A stretch of 21,431 nt of DNA from Butyrivibrio sp. (GTDB lineage Bacteria > Bacillota_A > Clostridia > Lachnospirales > Lachnospiraceae), in the NCBI GenBank assembly GCA_024690635.1, contig JAILOW010000076.1:1-21431 (forward strand), in the 5' to 3' direction. Of this stretch, positions 15,470 to 21,431 are shown one piece after another. The notes below the pieces were generated by a model that made no database searches, was not told the DNA's origin, and saw nothing but the letters and a program-made list of their open reading frames with translations. The position numbers were made by a program, and so were the translations under genes. The first letter of the stretch is position 1. Every line of letters starts with the position of its first letter.

Positions 15470-16759
15470 TCACCCTCTATCATCAATTCCCCGAACCATG
15501 GGGACCACGCTGCCTCCGTAGGGGATGACGTAGACGGTCTTATCGGTAAAATCCACATCTGCGGCAAAGGCTGAAGGATCAGTGAAGGCTGTCATGCCCA
15601 TGGGCCCTGTCGTGTCGCCATCTATGGTGGTGAGGATGCGGCATTCTCCTTTTTTCAGGGTCTCTACAGTGAGATAGAAGATAAAGCCGCCTATGGTGAA
15701 GTCTGCGCGAAGTGCAGGGTCAAGACGACCGTCTTTCAGAGGCGTTAGCCATGCGGTGTAGTCAGGGGCTCCGCACCCCTCGGGGCACTTTGCAAGCCAG
15801 AGCATGAGACCACCCTTTTTCAGAGCGCGCATTCCATTCATCATGCCCTTGCAGCCCTGATAGAGATTCATGTCCTTAGGTGCTCCGCCGCTTGATACGA
15901 TCACGATATCCGCTTCATGATCGATCCACTTTTCGTAGCACTTTTTCTGATATAAGCAGCTCTCTTTCCAGGCTTCGTACAGGTCTCCTCCAAAGAGTCC
16001 GCTGAACTTTCCGTTTGTTGATACAACGATATTTATTCCGTAGGTAACATCCACAAAGGCTGCTGCCTCGTTCATATCTTCATTGATGGGATTGTTCTCA
16101 AGTAAAGCGCAGCCCACCCTTGGATCGGAATGTGCAATATTGGGATCAAGCGCTCTTGAGTGATTCTGCCTGATGGTCTGCCTGGAAGCCACTCCCGGAA
16201 GGATATTTTTCCTGCCGCCGCCAAAGCCCGCCATCATGTGATGAACCGTTCCTCCCACAACGATGACCTTACGGTCAGTCACAAGAGGATTAACCCACAC
16301 ATCGGTTCCGCGGCTGGTCCTGCCCACAAGAACATTTTCAGCATCGCAGTCGTGATCCACCACAGTGACATTCTCATAAAGATAGGAGCCTGCGATTATT
16401 TCTTTTTCCTGCTCCGATGACTTTCTATGAGTTCCAAGAGCTATGAGAACGGTGATGTTCTCATAGGGAACCTGCATATTCTCATGAAGATAGTGACCAA
16501 GAAGTGTCAGTATATCTCCCTGATGCATCCAGCTTCTGGTGATATCTGAAACCACAATTGTAACCTGATCTTCAGAAGCGATCTTTTTATTTAAGGGCAA
16601 AGAAGATATGGCACCTTCCTCAACGCAGATGCGAAAAGCCTCTGCCACGTCCTCAATCTCCGGCATGGGATCGGGGTTTAAAACCTCAACGGACTTTGCG
16701 CCGGTAACATCTATCTCCACAACGTCCGTTCCGTATTTCATCTTTGCCTTGTAATCCAT
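15470..16759 (-). CDS. LarA-family nickel-pincer-dependent hydroxyacid racemase/epimerase
   Basis: 429 residues, like lactate racemase LarA (about 425). These enzymes carry the nickel-pincer nucleotide (NPN) and invert 2-hydroxyacids by hydride transfer. Cofactor and catalytic residues match: Asp72 and Arg75 in DITR, His111 in LGTHR, His173/His174 and Lys184 in the block from VHHMM to GGGRK, and His200 in QNHS. Lys184 is the expected covalent cofactor anchor and the histidines the nickel ligand and acid/base pair. The motif after DITR is SW rather than the Pro seen in lactate racemase, which could change the substrate pocket. It starts 12 nt after the ECF T gene with a GAAGGTGAG ribosome site, so it is the last gene of the T-box operon. 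NPN biosynthesis genes larB, larC and larE are not in the window. Substrate unknown. Confidence 0.9.
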   Translation of the reverse strand: MDYKAKMKYGTDVVEIDVTGAKSVEVLNPDPMPEIEDVAEAFRICVEEGAISSLPLNKKIASEDQVTIVVSDITRSWMHQGDILTLLGHYLHENMQVPYENITVLIALGTHRKSSEQEKEIIAGSYLYENVTVVDHDCDAENVLVGRTSRGTDVWVNPLVTDRKVIVVGGTVHHMMAGFGGGRKNILPGVASRQTIRQNHSRALDPNIAHSDPRVGCALLENNPINEDMNEAAAFVDVTYGINIVVSTNGKFSGLFGGDLYEAWKESCLYQKKCYEKWIDHEADIVIVSSGGAPKDMNLYQGCKGMMNGMRALKKGGLMLWLAKCPEGCGAPDYTAWLTPLKDGRLDPALRADFTIGGFIFYLTVETLKKGECRILTTIDGDTTGPMGMTAFTDPSAFAADVDFTDKTVYVIPYGGSVVPMVRGIDDRG

Positions 16760-16771
16760 AATCTCACCTTC

Positions 16772-17536
16772 TTATCGTAAAAAGATAACAGTAAGCGCTA
16801 TTAAAGCAGCTAAAAGCAGGATGGTCAAAAAATCTCCCGCAGAAAAAGGATACTCCTTGTAACCGCTCTTATAGCCTCGAAGTTCAAAGCCTCTCATCTC
16901 TGCAGACATAGCGGATACATCAACCTTTTTAAGACTTGATACCAAAAGAGGCACGCATAAAGGCGCTATCAGCTGAAGCTTCCTGAAAAAGTTCTTTGTA
17001 TCAAAATCAACTCCCCTTGCCTTCTGCGCGTCCTGAATGTCATGAAACTCGGTTGCAAATATCGGAACAAAGCGAAAGGCTGTGGTTACGATAAATGCGT
17101 ATCTGTAGGGAAGATGCACTCTTTTTACCAGAGCGTTGCAAAGATCGTTCATCTGAGTAATGGCAAAGAGAAGCATCAAAGGAAGCATAGCCGCTATGAC
17201 CCTAAGGGAGAGAAGTAGCGCACTCTTAAGTCCTCCTGTTGTAAAGAAAACCACGCCTCTCAAAACCAGCAAAGGCTCTCCCGTCCTTACGAAAAAGAGC
17301 TGTATCACGAACATGATAAGTCCAAGGAACATAAGATTTCTTGTGAGGAAAAGAGCTCTTTTGGCAATTCCTGCCGTTGCTGAAATAAGGATCATAAGTA
17401 TAATGAATCCAACTTCCGCAAAAACGTTGTTACAAAGAATGGCTGCGATGCCGTACATAAAAGCCGCAAGAAGCTTGATGACAGGATTTAATTTATGAAG
17501 GAAGCTGTTTCCGTGAACATAGTTGAGTAGATTCAC
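16772..17536 (-). CDS. ecfT: ECF transporter transmembrane coupling subunit (EcfT)
   Basis: 254 residues with about five to six hydrophobic segments. The N-terminal GNSFLHKLNPVIKLL (9-23) is the usual EcfT opening. The cytoplasmic coupling helices carry the ARG motif QKARGVDFD (171-179) and a variant second motif EMRGFELRG (213-221, Met in place of Ala). Those motifs dock into the grooves of the two ATPases. The start overlaps the second ATPase stop (ATGA, 17533-17536). Together with the S subunit and two ATPases it makes a complete dedicated ECF module. Confidence 0.93.
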   Translation of the reverse strand: MNLLNYVHGNSFLHKLNPVIKLLAAFMYGIAAILCNNVFAEVGFIILMILISATAGIAKRALFLTRNLMFLGLIMFVIQLFFVRTGEPLLVLRGVVFFTTGGLKSALLLSLRVIAAMLPLMLLFAITQMNDLCNALVKRVHLPYRYAFIVTTAFRFVPIFATEFHDIQDAQKARGVDFDTKNFFRKLQLIAPLCVPLLVSSLKKVDVSAMSAEMRGFELRGYKSGYKEYPFSAGDFLTILLLAALIALTVIFLR

Positions 17537-18351
17537 AGTGCGCCTCCTTTCCCTGTCTTTAAGCGGACAGCATCAAGCATTTCTTCAACCGTAAACACAT
17601 CTTTAAATTCATCGCCAAAGCGAAGGGTAAGTTCCGGTATCTGGGCAGGCAAAACTCTTGCCTTTTTAAGAACGTCAACATTTTTCATGATCTCATTGGT
17701 AGGTCCCTGTCCAAGGATTGTTCCGTGATCAAGAACAATGACGTTTTTGGCATAGGACTGAACCAGCTCCATATCATGGCTCACCATCAGTATGGTTGTG
17801 CCCTTCTCGCGGTTAAGTCTTGTGACATAGTCCATGATGCCGATACACTCAAGGTAATCAAGTCCCGTAGTGGGCTCGTCCAAAATAAGAAGCTCAGGCT
17901 CGCAGGCAAGAACACTTGCAAGAGCGATCCTCTGACGCTCTCCTCTGCTCCTTGAAAAAGGAAACCAATCGGGATCAAGACGAAAGGTCTCCATGACCTG
18001 CGCCGATCTTTCCTCAATCTCTTTTGCAGGGCGACCCTGAACTTTCATGGAAAAAGCTATCTCATCCTTAACTGTGTTTTCGCAGATCTGCCTGTCGGGA
18101 TTTTGGAACAAAAAGCCGCAGTCCCTGGCCAGAGTGCTTGAAGGAGTTTTGAGGGTATCTTTCCCTCCAAGGCAGACATGTCCCTTTGTAGGATGGAGAA
18201 GGCCGTTTGTCAGGCGGCTTATGGTACTTTTTCCTGCGCCGTTAGCTCCGATAAGAGCCACAAAATCTCCCTTTTCAATGTGAAAACTAAGATCTTTTAT
18301 AATAGGTCTTTCTTCGGAGTATCCGAAACTTACGTTTTCAAATCTGATCAT
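17533..18351 (-). CDS. ECF transporter ATPase 2 (EcfA'-type), atypical signature
   Basis: 272 residues. ABC ATPase with Walker A GANGAGKS (35-42), Q-loop Gln83 in FQNPDRQI, Walker B LLILDEP (154-160) and the ECF-style NPDRQICENTVKDEIAF segment. The signature, normally LSGGQ, reads SRSRGERQR (133-141). The partner ATPase has a canonical signature, so the two sites of the heterodimer are unlike. A C-terminal extension after residue 215 (RLKTGKG at the end) is normal for this family. It overlaps both neighbours by 4 nt (ATGA). Confidence 0.92.
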   Translation of the reverse strand: MIRFENVSFGYSEERPIIKDLSFHIEKGDFVALIGANGAGKSTISRLTNGLLHPTKGHVCLGGKDTLKTPSSTLARDCGFLFQNPDRQICENTVKDEIAFSMKVQGRPAKEIEERSAQVMETFRLDPDWFPFSRSRGERQRIALASVLACEPELLILDEPTTGLDYLECIGIMDYVTRLNREKGTTILMVSHDMELVQSYAKNVIVLDHGTILGQGPTNEIMKNVDVLKKARVLPAQIPELTLRFGDEFKDVFTVEEMLDAVRLKTGKGGAL

Positions 18352-19187
18352 TTCAGGATCCTCCTTATCATATTTTCAGCTTCGTCCACAGTAAGTGTGA
18401 CCTCGCCGTCATATATCTTTTCGCTAATGAGTTTTGAGGAAAGCTCTGTAACTCTGGGAACATTGATGCCAAGCTCTTTGAACCTGTCGATCTCTTTTAC
18501 CACATCTCTTGGTGTTCCAAAAAACGCCACATGTCCCTTATCCAGAACCATCATATGTTTAACATACTCGCAAAGGAGCATGATCTTTTGCTCTACTATT
18601 ATTACGGTAATGCCTTTTTCGCGGTTGAGCTTTGTAAGGAGCCTGAATATATCGCGGCTGCTCTCGGGATCAAGCTCTCCCGTAGGCTCATCCAGAACTA
18701 TCACTTCAGGCTCAAGTGCCAGTATTGAAGCGATTGCAACTTTTTGTTTTTGTCCGCCTGAGAGGCTTGAGATCTCTCTGTCTCTAAGCTCCTCTATTCC
18801 CAACTCTTTTAATACATTATCAACACGAGGGCCTATCTCATCGTGAGGCACTCCGAAGTTCTCAAGGCCAAACAGTATCTCATCCTCAACAACGCTTGCC
18901 ACCATCTGTGAGTCGATGTCCTGAAAGACTTCTCCCACTTTCCTTGCAAACTCCTCTGCGGGATGTTCCGCCGTATCCTTGCCGTCAATTGTGACAGCAC
19001 CATAAAAATCCCCCTTGATCTTTTGGGGGATAATGCCGTTTAACGCAAATGCAAAAGTGGTTTTACCGGCACCAGAAGTGCCGGTAATTCCCACGAAGTC
19101 CCCCTCTTCGATCTCGATGTTTATTCCGTCAAGGGCAGGACTTTTACTGCTTTGATATTTAAATGCAAGATCTTTTACTGAAATCAT
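18348..19187 (-). CDS. ECF transporter ATPase 1 (EcfA-type)
   Basis: 279 residues. Walker A GTSGAGKT (36-43), Q-loop Gln89 in VFQDIDSQ, the ECF-type segment SVVEDEILFGLENFGV, canonical signature LSGGQKQK (142-149) and Walker B VIVLDEP (162-168). It pairs with the next gene to form the energising heterodimer. Its ATG overlaps the S-component stop and its stop overlaps the second ATPase start, both as ATGA. Confidence 0.93.
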   Translation of the reverse strand: MISVKDLAFKYQSSKSPALDGINIEIEEGDFVGITGTSGAGKTTFAFALNGIIPQKIKGDFYGAVTIDGKDTAEHPAEEFARKVGEVFQDIDSQMVASVVEDEILFGLENFGVPHDEIGPRVDNVLKELGIEELRDREISSLSGGQKQKVAIASILALEPEVIVLDEPTGELDPESSRDIFRLLTKLNREKGITVIIVEQKIMLLCEYVKHMMVLDKGHVAFFGTPRDVVKEIDRFKELGINVPRVTELSSKLISEKIYDGEVTLTVDEAENMIRRILK

Positions 19188-19744
19188 TCTTTATCTTCGT
19201 TCCCCATAACTTTATTAACAGGAATGCTGAGTACTGTAACGATAACCATGTTCAAAAGAGCTGTAACCACGGTTACAAGTGCCATGCTGATAAACTGTGC
19301 GCCGGGCATGGGATTTGCATAGGTAAGTGCTGCAAGTCCGATAAATGCAAAACCGGAGATAAGTGTTGCAAGGAATGTGCATACAACAGGCTTGATGTAC
19401 TTGGGAAGAATCATCCTGATAAGAAGGCACATTGCTATTGCTCCAAGTGTCTCGGAGACAAGTCCAAGCCAGGGCATTGATGTACCGATCTGTGAGATTG
19501 CTCCGGAAATAAGTCCGATGGCTGCTGCCTCTTTAAGATTGGGTTTGATGATGAAGATTGCAAGACAGTATGTTGCGATAAGGAAATTGGGGTGCATGTT
19601 ACCAAGTGCGATAACTCCCGCAAACATCCTGAGAACAATTCCCACCGCCATCATAACTCCAACCAGAATAAGGTTCCTGGTATTGGCAAGGCCTTTCTTT
19701 TCTTCAACTGCTACTTCTCTTTTTGCTGTGCTCTGTACGTCCAT
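19184..19744 (-). CDS. ECF transporter substrate-binding S component, probably tryptophan (TrpP-like)
   Basis: 186 residues: a ~27-residue hydrophilic N-terminus and then about five or six membrane helices, the architecture of an ECF S component. The first helix has the small-residue face expected for docking on EcfT (LILVGVMMAVGIVLR). The stretch GNMHPNFLIATYCLAI followed by EAAAIGLISGAISQIGTS resembles TrpP-type proteins. The specificity call comes mostly from the T-box upstream, whose specifier reads UGG (Trp). First gene of the operon, with GGAGG six bases before the ATG. Another aromatic compound or a tryptophan precursor remains possible. Confidence 0.75.
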   Translation of the reverse strand: MDVQSTAKREVAVEEKKGLANTRNLILVGVMMAVGIVLRMFAGVIALGNMHPNFLIATYCLAIFIIKPNLKEAAAIGLISGAISQIGTSMPWLGLVSETLGAIAMCLLIRMILPKYIKPVVCTFLATLISGFAFIGLAALTYANPMPGAQFISMALVTVVTALLNMVIVTVLSIPVNKVMGNEDKE

Positions 19745-19801
19745 TTTGTCCTCCTTCGCCGCTTTACGGCTCTCTGTGATTTTTCAGGGACTGTCGGAGC
19801 A

Positions 19802-19838
19802 TTTTTTGTATAAATCGCCTTGCGATTTATACAAAAAA
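19802..19838. repeat. Perfect 17-bp inverted repeat with 3-nt loop
   Basis: Arms TTTTTTGTATAAATCGC (19802-19818) and its exact inverse (19822-19838) are separated by CTT. Read in the operon direction, the distal arm includes the U-tract of the T-box terminator, and the A-tract of the other arm pairs with it. It is not itself followed by a U-tract on the minus strand. Between it and the S-component ATG are about 57 nt. Confidence 0.85.
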
Positions 19839-20105
19839 ATCCTGTCCCAGTATGCGTAACATACAAGGACAGGAATGATATCAATCCTGCGGTGCCACCT
19901 TGCTTACCGGTTTGACCGGTCACTCAGTAAGAAAGCCATCACTTTCTCTACTCTGTAACGGGAGTTCCCGTCGAATACTACTCTGAAAGTCAACTCATTT
20001 CGCTTCGCCCTCAAAAGCCCATTCCTTCATTCATCCGCTACATCCTCTCACCACCGGATGCTCTCTGTGAACTTCGTAAATGAAGTACTCCTCTTTATCA
20101 TTGGT
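19829..20105 (-). promoter_or_regulatory. T-box leader, specifier UGG (tryptophan)
   Basis: On the minus strand the leader shows AGAGAG then GGTGGTGAGAGGATG of stem I, then GAA followed by TGG (20019-20021) and GCTTTTGAGGGC, the position of the specifier in clostridial T-boxes. A stem III CGACGGG/CCCGTT comes next, then the T-box core AGGTGGCACCGC (19889-19900), which pairs with the tRNA acceptor end. The terminator follows. The specifier UGG implies response to uncharged tRNA-Trp. The T-box core is unmistakable; the codon call is made from alignment by eye. Confidence 0.92.
19833..19873 (-). terminator. T-box terminator hairpin
   Basis: In the transcript CCTGTCC pairs with GGACAGG, with an inner stem GTATG/CATAC and a 5-nt loop, followed by a run of seven U. 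Its 5' strand begins just after the T-box sequence, so formation of the antiterminator with uncharged tRNA would exclude it. Confidence 0.88.
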
Positions 20106-20112
20106 TTAGCAC

Positions 20113-20142
20113 ATTGTAGCACTAAAGCAAAAGATAAGTCAA
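20113..20142 (-). promoter_or_regulatory. Promoter of the T-box / ECF / LarA operon
   Basis: TTGACT (-35, 20137-20142) and TACAAT (-10, 20113-20118) on the minus strand are separated by 18 bp. The start would be near 20105, immediately before the T-box leader. The -35 lies about 24 nt past the stop of the upstream surface-protein gene, with no hairpin terminator visible between them. Confidence 0.82.
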
Positions 20143-20165
20143 CCTTGAATTTCATATTTTGCAGA

Positions 20166-21431
20166 TTATTTTCCGTTTACCTTCTTTGCCGAGATTTTAA
20201 CGGAAATGGTTTTGGTTCCGAAGTAGTCATCGCGGCCCTCTATGACGATGATGGTCTTTCCCAGGAACCTGCTGTTACTTACGGATTTTACCCTGTACTT
20301 GGAAACAGCAAGAGGCTCCGTTTTCTTGTTTTTGCGGATCACAATATCGCTCTCTCTTATGATAACCTCGTTTGCATTGTTAAAGGCAAGCTTTGAAGGA
20401 TCCTTTAAACTTGCCGAATACTTGGAAATACTCTTTGCTCCTTCAACGATCCTGTAGGTTCCAACAAACTCGTCTCCCTCTTTTTCAAAAGCGCTGTGCT
20501 CAAAGGCACTCTTTGCGCTGCAGGAAAGCTTTGATGCAGGGATGCTTACCTTTATCTCTGTTCCGGGGCCTACAGTATCTGTAGAAAGAACCGTTTCTCC
20601 TTCTTTTCTCACAGTCCCATATGCATCGAGGAGAGTTGTATTGCCGGCATAGGTATAAACAAGGTCTTTCTTATTAAGTCCCTCAATATCCTTTCCTTTT
20701 CCAACAGAAAGAACTTTTCCGTCCTGATATAACTTGGGAACGGATAAGAAGTAGCCCTTCTTGCCGATTGCCTTGTAGACAACGTCGGAAGCAATCAGAG
20801 TAGCGGAGGTTATTGCAGCTTTCTTTACAGAGAATTTCAGCGTAGCAGAGCTTCCTGTATAATTTCCGATACCCTTGATCACAACAGTGGGAGCATTCTT
20901 TGCCGTCTTATCAGCAACCTTGGTGTTGTTCTTGTAGGAGACGCGATAGTCAATTCCTTCGATCAAGGCTACCGATGACAGTTCATTTCCATCTATATCC
21001 CTTGCGGTAATAAATTTCACATTGACCCCGGGACGGGCTCCTGCCTTGGAATACAGCACATCTTCGCTTCCCGCAAGCACTGCCACAAGGTTACCCTTTA
21101 CATTGTTTTTAACGTTGTAGGGCTTTATGGTAACAGTCTTTTTAATGCTGCCTGTCATGCCGTTTATGCCCTTGAATACCATGGTAAACTTGCCGGGATA
21201 AACGCTGTTTATCTTGCTGTAGGTGTAGTCGCATTCCTTGCCGTCAGCTACTCCGTTACCGTCACTATCCTCTGATTCAAGACCTGCCTCAACACCCTTT
21301 AGAGGAAGGTTTTTACCTGTAGCGGAATCATAGCGGTACAAAGTAACTCCCGCACACTTCTTATCTTCTTCTGCATACTTGTTATAGGCTGCAACGGATT
21401 TATCTTTTTCATTGTAAAGATCTGAGAAGGT
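20166..21431 (-). CDS. Secreted/surface protein with beta-repeat domains (partial, N-terminus off the window)
   Basis: 421 residues are visible to the stop. The frame stays open to the right edge, and the first possible start inside (TTG at 21341) is not a credible beginning. A calcium-loop pattern DSDGNGVADGKE lies near visible residue 60. Then come several beta-rich units of about 80-100 residues with the pattern DYRVSYKNNTKV...VVIKGIGNYTGS and a later KYRVKSVSN...IIVIEGRDDYFGTKTI. These resemble repeats in large Lachnospiraceae surface or secreted proteins. Lysine and serine/threonine rich, one cysteine or few per domain, no cell-wall sorting signal at the C-terminus (ends KKVNGK). Function not recognised; probably unrelated to the downstream operons. 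Confidence 0.8.
   Translation of the reverse strand, partial: TFSDLYNEKDKSVAAYNKYAEEDKKCAGVTLYRYDSATGKNLPLKGVEAGLESEDSDGNGVADGKECDYTYSKINSVYPGKFTMVFKGINGMTGSIKKTVTIKPYNVKNNVKGNLVAVLAGSEDVLYSKAGARPGVNVKFITARDIDGNELSSVALIEGIDYRVSYKNNTKVADKTAKNAPTVVIKGIGNYTGSSATLKFSVKKAAITSATLIASDVVYKAIGKKGYFLSVPKLYQDGKVLSVGKGKDIEGLNKKDLVYTYAGNTTLLDAYGTVRKEGETVLSTDTVGPGTEIKVSIPASKLSCSAKSAFEHSAFEKEGDEFVGTYRIVEGAKSISKYSASLKDPSKLAFNNANEVIIRESDIVIRKNKKTEPLAVSKYRVKSVSNSRFLGKTIIVIEGRDDYFGTKTISVKISAKKVNGK

Noticed and set aside
18178..18846. A 222-codon plus-strand open frame
   Set aside because: Antisense to the two ECF ATPases; Ser/Phe-rich shadow without motifs.
19711..19923. A 70-codon minus-strand frame in the T-box region
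   Set aside because: It overlaps the T-box core, the terminator and the palindrome and shows no coding features.
1..21431. CRISPR arrays, tRNA or rRNA genes, transposases
   Set aside because: No direct-repeat arrays, cloverleaf patterns or transposase motifs were seen on either strand; only the two palindromic repeats stand out.

Overview
The window is a dense run of minus-strand genes from a low-to-moderate GC, Gram-positive anaerobe. Clostridia is the best guess, probably Lachnospiraceae-like. The signs are strong GGAGG-type ribosome sites, T-box and riboswitch control, lipoproteins with lipobox cysteines, the oxygen-independent (Cbi-type) cobalamin route, and a surface protein with Lachnospiraceae-style beta repeats. 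The taxonomic call is an inference from gene content; no rRNA is present.

Reading in the direction of transcription (right to left), the window has three blocks. (1) 20166-21431 is the C-terminal part of a large secreted or surface beta-repeat protein, cut by the window edge. (2) 15470-20142 is a promoter, a T-box leader whose specifier reads UGG (Trp), a complete ECF transporter (S, A, A', T) and a LarA-family nickel-pincer hydroxyacid racemase. The five genes overlap or are 12 nt apart, so they look like one tryptophan-starvation operon. (3) 1-15332 is a promoter with an extended -10, a cobalamin riboswitch with a terminator, and one uninterrupted ~15 kb cobalamin operon. Its order is lipoprotein cobaltochelatase (cbiK-like), corrinoid/tetrapyrrole-type ABC importer (binding lipoprotein, permease, ATPase), an ATPase::CbiP fusion, cobT, cobU, cobS, alpha-ribazole phosphatase, cbiB, cobD, cbiC, cbiD, cbiF, and cbiG running off the left edge.

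Together the block 3 genes cover cobalt insertion, part of corrin ring building (CbiF, CbiG, CbiD, CbiC), side-chain amidation (CbiP), aminopropanol attachment (CobD, CbiB) and nucleotide loop assembly (CobU, CobT, CobS, CobC). An uptake system for salvage sits under the same riboswitch. CbiA, CbiE/T, CbiH, CbiJ, CbiL and the adenosyltransferase are not in the window and may lie beyond the left edge.

The most unusual observations are these. The ATPase and CbiP are joined in frame by a linker encoded exactly by an 82-bp imperfect palindrome that looks like a dispersed REP-type repeat. The cobaltochelatase is predicted to be a surface lipoprotein with extra domains, beside an importer whose binding protein also carries a small added beta domain. 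A LarA-family racemase is under apparent tRNA-Trp control, which suggests an aromatic (indolelactate-like) substrate. A 17-bp perfect inverted repeat absorbs the U-tract of the T-box terminator.
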